12,242 bases of DNA from JAAZPG01 sp012797375 (GTDB taxonomy: Bacteria > Acidobacteriota > Aminicenantia > Aminicenantales > UBA4085). The position numbers were made by a program, and so were the translations under genes. The notes beneath the pieces are model-generated. The model was not told the origin of the DNA, did not search any database, and saw only the letters and a program-made list of their open reading frames with translations. Numbering within the stretch: position 1 is the stretch's first letter; each line of letters begins with the position of its first letter. The stretch lies in the NCBI GenBank assembly GCA_937868205.1, contig CALMMC010000059.1, positions 1 to 12,242 of the forward strand, in the 5' to 3' direction. Of the stretch, positions 6,266-12,242 are shown piece by piece.

Positions 6266-9200
6266 AGATCTCCTCGCCGGGTTCCGGCGCGTTTTCCAGA
6301 TTCTCCTCGTCCTGGCCGTCTATCCGCTTTTCGATGATCTTGAGCTCCTTCCGGAACCGGTTGACGACGTATTCGATCTTTTTGAGGAGGTCGTACGGCT
6401 TCAGCGGCTTGGAGAGGTAATCGTCCATGCCGGCTTCGAGGCACTTCTCCCGGTCGCCCTTCATGGCGTGGGCCGTCATAGCGACGATCGGCAGGTGCCG
6501 GTCGGTGCCGGCCTCCGCTTTCCGGATTTCCGCCGTGGCCTGGTAACCGTCCATCTTCGGCATCTGGACGTCCATCAAAACGAGGTCGAACGGCTCTTTT
6601 TCCAGGAACTCGAGGGCCTCGACGCCGTTGGCCGCGACCTTGACCTGGTGCTCGCGCCGCTCCAGGATGCGGACGGCCAGCTTCTGGTTGATGACGTTGT
6701 CCTCGGCCAGGAGGATCTTGTACTGTCCGCGGGCCCGGCTCAGCGAGTGCCGGGTGATGAAGGGGGCCTGGGCGTCGCCCGGCTTGCGGACGCCCGCCCC
6801 GAGGGCGAGCATGATCGCGTCGAGGAGGTACGACTGCTTGATGGGCTTCGTCAGGTAGGCCGAGAGGCCCAGCTTCCGGCACCGGGCCGCCTCGCCGCGG
6901 AACCCGGCCGAGCTCAGCATCATGATGAAGGCGTTGCCGAGCTCGGGGTGTTTCTTGATTTCCTCGGCCAGGGCGTAGCCGTCCATCTCCGGCATGTTCG
7001 CGTCGATCAGGATCAGCTGATAGCTCCGTCCGTGCTCCCGGGCCTCCCGGAGGGCTTTCAAGGCCGTTTTCCCGTCGGCTACGACCGTCGGCCGCATGTG
7101 CCAGTTGGTCAGCATCTCGTGGAGGATGCGGCGGTTGGTTTCATTGTCGTCCACGGCCAGGACCGACGTTCCCTTGATGTCCTCGAACTGGAGGGGGACG
7201 ACCTCGGTCTCGCCGCCCTGCTGAAGGGCCAGGGGCATGGTGAAGTGGAACTGGCTGCCGATGCCAAGCTCGCTTTCCACCCAGATCTTGCCCCCCATCA
7301 GCTCGACCAGCTGGGAGACGATGGACAAGCCGAGCCCGGTTCCTCCGTAGACGCGGGTCGTCGAGCTGTCGACTTGGGCAAAGGGATCGAAGATCTGCTT
7401 GATTTTTTCCGGCGGGATCCCGATGCCGCTGTCCTTGACGACGACGTGCAGCCACATCCGGTCCTCGGCGATGGATTGGGCTTGGACCGTGACCACGACT
7501 TCCCCCTCCCGGGTGAACTTGATCGAGTTGCTCAGAAGGTTCGTCAGGATCTGGCGGAGGCGGCCGGGATCGCCCATCACCCGGTCCGGGATGTCGCCCG
7601 GGATATGATAAGCCAGCTCCAGGCCCTTCTTTTCGGCCATCAGGGCCACGCTCGAGACCATGCTGTGGATGGTGTCGCGGAGATTGAAATTGATCGTCTC
7701 GAACTCGATTTTTTTGGCCTCGATCTTGGAGAAATCCAAGATGTCGTTGATGATGTTCATCAGGGATTCGGCCGAGATCTTGACCGCTTCCATGAAGTCC
7801 CTCTGCTCGGCCGTCAGGTCGGTTTCCAAGGCCAGTTCGGTCATCCCGAAAATCCCGTTCATCGGCGTCCGGATTTCGTGGCTCATGTTAGCCAGGAATT
7901 CGCTCTTGGCCCGGTTGGCTTCCTGGGCTTGTTTCCGGGCTTGGATCAGCTCGGAGACGTCGATCAGGTTGATGATCACGCCCTCGTAGCTGTCGTTGAG
8001 GTAGATGGGCTGGAGGCGAAAAATTACTTCCAGGTGCTTGAACGGCGTTTCCTGAATGAGGGGGATGGCGAACGGCTTGCTCTTGAAATCGGCGATGGCC
8101 GTCCGCAGCTCGCCCGTCGACAGCTGGGGGTCGATGTCCCAGAGCGGCCGGCCGAGCATCTCGGCGCGATCCTTCTTGAGCAGCTTCAGGAAATACTCGT
8201 TCGCCTCCAGGATGAGATCGTCCTTGTCGGTCAGGATGACGCCTTCCTCCATCCCGGAGATCATGGCCGAGAGTTTGGCCGCTTCCCGCTGGAGGGCCAG
8301 CTCGGCCTTCTTGCGGTTGGTGATGTCGGTGTAAACGAAGACCATTCCTTGGAGGGTATCGCCCATGAGGATGGGCGAACCGGCGACGATGACGTGGATC
8401 GGGGTGCCGCCCTTACGGTGGCGGACGACTTCGGTCGGCGGAAGCCCGTTTTGGGCGATCGCGGCCCGGGTGAGGGCTTGCGCCTGGGCCCGTTCTTCGG
8501 CCGTGGTCACCAAGTCGTCGATGAACCGGCCCACGGCCTCGTCCCGGCGGAAGTTGAAAATGACCTCGGCCCCGGGATTCCACTCGGTGATGATCTCGTC
8601 GGCCGTCGTGGTGACGATGGCGTTGGGCGTGTTGAACAGGACGGTTTCCAGGTATTTCTTCCGCCGGTCCAGCTCTTCTTCGGCCTTTGTGCGGTCCTCG
8701 ATCTCCTTTTGGGCCCGGGCGTACAGCCGGGCGTTCTCGATGGCTGCGGCGATCTGGGTGGCCAGCGTCTCCATGGCCGCGGCATCGGATTCGTCGAAGG
8801 CGTTGTCAGACATGCTCTGGAGGTCGAGGACTCCGATGACCTTGTCGTCTTTGATCAGGGGGACCGAGAGCTCGGATTTCGTTTTCTCCTCGGCCTTGCG
8901 GAAGTAATAGGGGTTTTTCTCGACGTCGCCGCTGATCTGGGTTTTCCCGGAAGCGGCGGCCATGCCGATCATCCCCCGGCCGAAATTGATCTTCATGTTG
9001 AGCGGGAAGGCGCCGACATAGCCGCCGGAAATGGCTTTCAGGGTCAGGACCTGGTCCCCGTTTTCGTGGAGCAGGAGCATCACGCCGTAGTAGTCGAACG
9101 CTTCCCAAACCGATTGGACGATCGTCTCCAGAAGCTCCTTCAGCTCCAGGCGGCCGCTCAGCCGCTGGCCGACGTCGTAAAGCAGGGCGAACTGGGCCCC

Positions 9201-11807
9201 CTTGCGCTTGGCCTCATCGGCCAGGCGCTTGCGTTCGGCCACTTCCTGCTCGAGGTCGGCCGTCCGCTCCTTGATTTTTTTCTCGAGATGGATGTTGCGA
9301 CGGCGCATGCTGGCTGTCCGGTATTGAACTCCGCCCAGGGCCAGCCCGAGGACCGCCAGAATCGCCAGGGCTTGGAACCAGCGCGTCTTCCAGAACGGGG
9401 GGATCACCTCGATTTTTAAAGCGACGCCCTCCTCGTTCCAGAGGCCGTCGTTGTTGGCCGCCTTGACGCGGAACGTGTATTCGCCGGGAGGAATGCCGGC
9501 GTAGGAGACGAACCGGCGGTCGGAAGGAAGCGTCCATTCCGTGTCCAGGCCTTCCATGCGGTAGGAATACAAGTTCTTGCTGGGAGCTTGAAAATCGAGG
9601 GCGGCGAATTCCAGGTCGATCTGGTTCTGGAAATAGGCCAGGCGGATCTCCGCGGCTTCGGTGATCGAGCGGTCGAGGATCGTGCGGTTGTCGATCGGCG
9701 TGTTGATGGGGACGTCGCGTCCGAAGAGGCGGAAGCCGGTGAGGGCGACCTGCGGCATGTGCGGATTGTCGGTGATCAGCTTGGGATAGAACGAGTTGAA
9801 GCCCGCGATGCCGCCGAAGAAAAGCTCGCCGTCGGCCGCCCGGTGGGAGCAATACGTGTTGAATTCGTAGCTTTGGAGGCCGTCGTAGATGTCGAAGTTC
9901 TTGAATTTCCGGTTCACTGGATCGAATCGCGACAGGCCCCGGTTGGTCGAAATCCAGATGTTGCCCTGCTCGTCCTCCTCCATGGCGTAGATGACGTCGT
10001 CGGGCAGGCCGTCCTTCATTCTAAAAACGGTGACCGCTCCCGTGTCCCGGTCGAACCGGGCCAGGCCGGTTCCCGTTCCCAGCCAGAACCAGCCGCGGCT
10101 GTCCTCCAGGAGGCTTAAAATATAATCGTCCTTGATCCCGTCCGCCCGTCCCTCGGCCACGCTGTAGATCTTGATCTCGCCTGTCGCCGGGTCGAGGCGG
10201 TTGAGTCCGCCGCCGTAGGTTCCCACCCAGATGATTCCGTCCCGGTCGACGGCGAGAGCGTAGATCCGGGCGTAGCTCAACCGGTTCGGCATCCCTTCTT
10301 CGGCCGAGTACCGCTTGATCTTGCCCGTTTTCTTGTCGAACCGGTTCAAGCCGCCGCCGTCGGTTCCGAGCCAGAGAAAACCGTCCTTGTCCTCGACGAT
10401 GGTCCGGACGAAATTCGTGCTCAAGGTCTCCGGGTCGCCTTCTTTTTTCAAGTAGCGGGTGAATTTCCCCGTCCGGGTGTCGAGACGGTTCAGCCCCTCA
10501 ATGGTCGCCGCCCAAAGGTATCCGTCGTCGTCGAGATGGATCATGTAGACGCGGTTGTGGCTGATGCTCGCCGGATCGGCCGGATGATTGATGAAGCGGC
10601 GGATCTCTCCGGTGGCCCTGTTCAACCGGCTCAAGCCGGCGCCGTCGGAGGCCGCCCAGATGATGTCTTCCCCTTGCTTGATGATTTTACGAAAGCCGTT
10701 GATGTTCAGGCCGGGCAAGGTGAAGAGGCCCTTTTCATAAAGGCGGAACTTGGAGATGTTCTTGTTGTATTTGCTGAGGCCGGCCCCGTATGTCCCGATC
10801 CAGAGGTTGCCCGAAGCGTCCTCGATGATCGAGAGGATGCGGTCGCCGGACAGGCTGGTCGGGTTGCTGTCATCGTGGCGGTAATTCCAGAACGAATCGC
10901 GGGCGGGGATATACCGGTCGATGCCGGCCTCGTTGGTTCCCACCCAGAGCGTTCCGGAAGAGTCCAGGAAGAGGCAGTTGATCGTGGCGCCGCTCAGGCT
11001 GAAGGGATCGCGGCCGTCATGGCGGTAATGAAGGAAGCCGTCCCGGGCGGGTCCGGTCTTGTCCAGGCCGTTGCGCGTCCCCACCCAGAGATTCCCGGCC
11101 TCGTCCTCGGCCAGCGACAGGATGCCGTCGTCCCCGAGGCTTTTCGGATCGGACTCCTTGTGGCGGAAGGAGTCGAATGTTCCGGTTTTTTCGTTCCACC
11201 GGTTCAGGCCGCCCCCGTCGGTTCCAATCCAAAGGACGCCGCTCCGGTCCACGAGAAGGGCATGGATGGAATTATGGCTGAGCCCGGATTTCCCGCCCGG
11301 GCCGGCCAAGTAGCGGGTGAAGATCCCGGTCGCGGGATCAAGGCGGTTCAGGCCTTCGTCGGTGGCGATCCAGATGAAACCGGAGTGGTCTTGGGCGAGG
11401 GCGAAAATCCGGTTGTTGCTCAGGCTGTCGGCGTTCCCGGGATCCGGCCGGTAATTGACAAAATCGTCCGTCTCCGGGACGTAGCGGCTCAAGCCGTTGT
11501 CGGTCCCGACCCAAAGGGTTCCATCCTGGGCTTCCAGCAGGCACCAAACGTAATTATTGCTGATGGCCCTCGGATTTTCCCGGTCTTCCAGGTAGACCTT
11601 AAAATTGTAGCCGTCGTACCGGTTAAGGCCCGTTTCGGTTCCGATCCAGAGAAATCCCCTGCGGTCTTGGGCGATGCAGAAGCTGGAACTTTGCGAGAGC
11701 CCCTCCTCCAAGGAAAAGTTCTGGCAGCGGAGACGATCCTGAGAGGATGCGGGAATCGCCAAGGCCAGAAGAATAACGAATCCGACGAGGAGCGGGTTTT
11801 TCCGCAT
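6264..11807 (-). CDS. Two-propeller hybrid sensor histidine kinase (Reg_prop x14, Y_Y_Y, TM, GAF, PAS, PAS, HisKA, HATPase, REC, REC)
   Basis: This protein has 1847 residues from ATG 11807, which has GGAGG six bases upstream and starts a signal peptide (MRKNPLLVGFVILLALAIPA). Residues ~25-680 hold 14 blades with WxGTxxGLxRxD-type motifs, predicting two seven-bladed periplasmic propellers. A Y_Y_Y domain follows (~735-805), then one membrane helix (W810-Y829) and a coiled coil (~830-870). The cytoplasmic part has GAF (~872-1031), two PAS domains (~1050-1166, ~1175-1290), and HisKA with H1310 in SHEIRTP. HATPase_c shows DSGIGIP (D1459) and GGTGLGL (1488-1494). Two receivers carry phospho-acceptor candidates D1602 (in IDANMPEMDG) and D1746 (in MDVQMPKMDG), and both keep the acidic pair and the KP lysine. 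The sensor half matches Bacteroidetes hybrid two-component systems, but there is no AraC-type HTH and no HPt domain. Its output must therefore pass to another protein. It may sense glycan fragments (inference from that family). The tail after REC2 is charged and featureless. Confidence 0.93.
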   Translation of the reverse strand: MRKNPLLVGFVILLALAIPASSQDRLRCQNFSLEEGLSQSSSFCIAQDRRGFLWIGTETGLNRYDGYNFKVYLEDRENPRAISNNYVWCLLEAQDGTLWVGTDNGLSRYVPETDDFVNYRPDPGNADSLSNNRIFALAQDHSGFIWIATDEGLNRLDPATGIFTRYLAGPGGKSGLSHNSIHALLVDRSGVLWIGTDGGGLNRWNEKTGTFDSFRHKESDPKSLGDDGILSLAEDEAGNLWVGTRNGLDKTGPARDGFLHYRHDGRDPFSLSGATINCLFLDSSGTLWVGTNEAGIDRYIPARDSFWNYRHDDSNPTSLSGDRILSIIEDASGNLWIGTYGAGLSKYNKNISKFRLYEKGLFTLPGLNINGFRKIIKQGEDIIWAASDGAGLSRLNRATGEIRRFINHPADPASISHNRVYMIHLDDDGYLWAATIEGLNRLDTRTGKFTRYLKKEGDPETLSTNFVRTIVEDKDGFLWLGTDGGGLNRFDKKTGKIKRYSAEEGMPNRLSYARIYALAVDRDGIIWVGTYGGGLNRLDPATGEIKIYSVAEGRADGIKDDYILSLLEDSRGWFWLGTGTGLARFDRDTGAVTVFRMKDGLPDDVIYAMEEDEQGNIWISTNRGLSRFDPVNRKFKNFDIYDGLQSYEFNTYCSHRAADGELFFGGIAGFNSFYPKLITDNPHMPQVALTGFRLFGRDVPINTPIDNRTILDRSITEAAEIRLAYFQNQIDLEFAALDFQAPSKNLYSYRMEGLDTEWTLPSDRRFVSYAGIPPGEYTFRVKAANNDGLWNEEGVALKIEVIPPFWKTRWFQALAILAVLGLALGGVQYRTASMRRRNIHLEKKIKERTADLEQEVAERKRLADEAKRKGAQFALLYDVGQRLSGRLELKELLETIVQSVWEAFDYYGVMLLLHENGDQVLTLKAISGGYVGAFPLNMKINFGRGMIGMAAASGKTQISGDVEKNPYYFRKAEEKTKSELSVPLIKDDKVIGVLDLQSMSDNAFDESDAAAMETLATQIAAAIENARLYARAQKEIEDRTKAEEELDRRKKYLETVLFNTPNAIVTTTADEIITEWNPGAEVIFNFRRDEAVGRFIDDLVTTAEERAQAQALTRAAIAQNGLPPTEVVRHRKGGTPIHVIVAGSPILMGDTLQGMVFVYTDITNRKKAELALQREAAKLSAMISGMEEGVILTDKDDLILEANEYFLKLLKKDRAEMLGRPLWDIDPQLSTGELRTAIADFKSKPFAIPLIQETPFKHLEVIFRLQPIYLNDSYEGVIINLIDVSELIQARKQAQEANRAKSEFLANMSHEIRTPMNGIFGMTELALETDLTAEQRDFMEAVKISAESLMNIINDILDFSKIEAKKIEFETINFNLRDTIHSMVSSVALMAEKKGLELAYHIPGDIPDRVMGDPGRLRQILTNLLSNSIKFTREGEVVVTVQAQSIAEDRMWLHVVVKDSGIGIPPEKIKQIFDPFAQVDSSTTRVYGGTGLGLSIVSQLVELMGGKIWVESELGIGSQFHFTMPLALQQGGETEVVPLQFEDIKGTSVLAVDDNETNRRILHEMLTNWHMRPTVVADGKTALKALREAREHGRSYQLILIDANMPEMDGYALAEEIKKHPELGNAFIMMLSSAGFRGEAARCRKLGLSAYLTKPIKQSYLLDAIMLALGAGVRKPGDAQAPFITRHSLSRARGQYKILLAEDNVINQKLAVRILERREHQVKVAANGVEALEFLEKEPFDLVLMDVQMPKMDGYQATAEIRKAEAGTDRHLPIVAMTAHAMKGDREKCLEAGMDDYLSKPLKPYDLLKKIEYVVNRFRKELKIIEKRIDGQDEENLENAPEPGEEI

Positions 11808-11813
11808 CTGAGA

Positions 11814-11818
11814 CCTCC
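11814..11818 (-). promoter_or_regulatory. Ribosome binding site deciding the sensor kinase start
   Basis: On the minus strand GGAGG lies six bases before ATG 11807. The frame stays open for 35 more codons to 11912, but that extension (LGKAKKRLFIPERLKKFQ...) would bury the signal peptide and has no comparable ribosome site. Confidence 0.75.
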
Positions 11819-11841
11819 AGCGGGTGCTTCTTAATTCCGTT

Positions 11842-11870
11842 AAGTTAATCCAAACTTGAAATTTTTTCAA
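11842..11870 (-). promoter_or_regulatory. Candidate promoter and palindromic operator of the sensor kinase gene
   Basis: Read on the minus strand, TTGAAA (11870-11865) and TAACTT (11847-11842) are 17 bases apart, a fair -35 with a poor -10, giving a start near 11835. The -35 is one half of a perfect palindrome, TTGAAA-TTT-TTTCAA (11856-11870). A second short inverted repeat, CTTAA-ttccg-TTAAG (11830-11844), overlaps the -10. The AT-rich patch contrasts with the GC-rich surroundings and could be a regulator binding site. Confidence 0.35.
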
Positions 11871-11967
11871 TCTTTCCGGAATAAAGAGCCGTTTTTTGGC
11901 TTTCCCAAGCAAGCATCGAGAAAAGCCTGATCCGGACGATGTTCGCTCCGGCCGTCATAACCTCCGC

Positions 11968-12242
11968 GCTTCAGCCCCTCTCCGCGGCATTTGCGAAGAG
12001 GCGACAAATGCCCCGCTCCGGGGACGTGCGCCCGCTTTCCGGGAGGCAGAGAGTCTTGGATTCAGCCTGGGCTTCAGTCCCGCTCCGCGGCATTTGCGAA
12101 GAGGCGACAAATGCTCCGCTCCGGGGACGTGCGCCCGCTTTCCGGGAGGCAGAGAGTCTTGGATTCAGCCTGGGCTTCAGTCCCGCTCCGCGGCATTTGC
12201 GAAGAGGCGACAAATGCTCCGCTCCGGGGACGTGCGCCCGCT
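11968..12242. repeat. 103-bp tandem direct repeat, 2.7 copies, truncated by the window edge
   Basis: Copies start at 11968, 12071 and 12174, each opening with GCTTCAG; the period is exactly 103 bases. Copy 1 differs from copy 2 at three positions near its start (two in the first 12 bases, and C versus T after CAAATGC). Copies 2 and 3 are identical over the 69 bases available. Each unit holds an inverted repeat GCATTTG...CAAATGC with an 11-base loop. The period is not a multiple of three, so a continuous protein repeat is unlikely. No gene is seen in 11808-12242. Confidence 0.85.

Noticed and set aside
6468..9419. A 983-codon open frame on the plus strand opposite the sensor kinase
   Set aside because: It is antisense to well-defined GAF, PAS, kinase and receiver domains. 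Its translation is Asp/Gly/Val/His-rich with no recognisable fold, as expected from the reverse complement of GC-rich coding DNA.
10536..11834. A 432-codon plus-strand open frame opposite the propeller region
   Set aside because: Its apparent repetition mirrors the propeller blades on the other strand. No ribosome site or family motif was found.
11808..11912. Longer N-terminus of the sensor kinase (35 extra codons)
   Set aside because: ATG 11807 has GGAGG at six bases and begins directly with a signal peptide. The extension also covers the AT-rich candidate promoter.
11971..12213. An 80-codon minus-strand open frame inside the tandem repeat
   Set aside because: The 103-bp period shifts the reading frame in each copy, so the translation is not a true protein repeat, and no ribosome site is evident.
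11968..12242. CRISPR array
   Set aside because: The whole 103-bp unit is repeated with no unique spacers, and no cas gene is nearby.

Overview
The window is GC-rich bacterial DNA that looks like one end of a metagenome-derived contig. The mix of genes fits a member of Candidatus Aminicenantota or a related Acidobacteriota-like lineage. It has HEAT repeats joined to a DUF1080 domain, a Tat-exported Gfo/Idh/MocA oxidoreductase, and a very large sensor kinase with two periplasmic propellers. This placement rests on family resemblance and codon style only, because no rRNA or other phylogenetic marker is present.

Layout, left to right. Bases 1 to about 330 encode the C-terminal part of an actinobacterial-type NAD-dependent epimerase. 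It runs in frame, with an abrupt change in codon use, into a HEAT-repeat/DUF1080 protein ending at 2068; this junction is probably an assembly chimera. Next comes a sigma70-type promoter (2102-2129), a 5'-UTR hairpin, and a Tat-signal Gfo/Idh/MocA dehydrogenase (2177-3571) closed by a strong intrinsic terminator (3599-3645). A second, secreted DUF1080 protein follows (about 3672-4409). An ABC-F protein of the EttA type (4554-6236) is probably made from a leaderless mRNA. Facing it on the minus strand is an 1847-residue hybrid histidine kinase (11807 to 6264). The last 435 bases are noncoding: the kinase promoter with a TTGAAA-TTT-TTTCAA palindrome, then a 103-bp tandem repeat (11968-12242) that runs off the end of the window.

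How the genes fit together. The two DUF1080 proteins and the oxidoreductase resemble the oxidative (3-keto) route of glycoside breakdown, in which a Gfo/Idh/MocA enzyme oxidises a sugar ring at C3 and a DUF1080 enzyme then cleaves the glycosidic bond. The kinase has the 14-blade propeller plus Y_Y_Y periplasmic sensor of Bacteroidetes hybrid two-component systems, which in that phylum often detect glycans. It differs from them in having a cytoplasmic GAF-PAS-PAS segment and two receiver domains in place of an AraC-type DNA-binding domain. A link between this sensor and the sugar genes is plausible from proximity but is not shown. EttA is a translation factor and probably unrelated.

No mobile element, CRISPR array, tRNA or rRNA was recognised. 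The most distinctive items are the sensor kinase architecture, the 3-keto glycoside gene set, the terminal tandem repeat and the probable chimeric left end.
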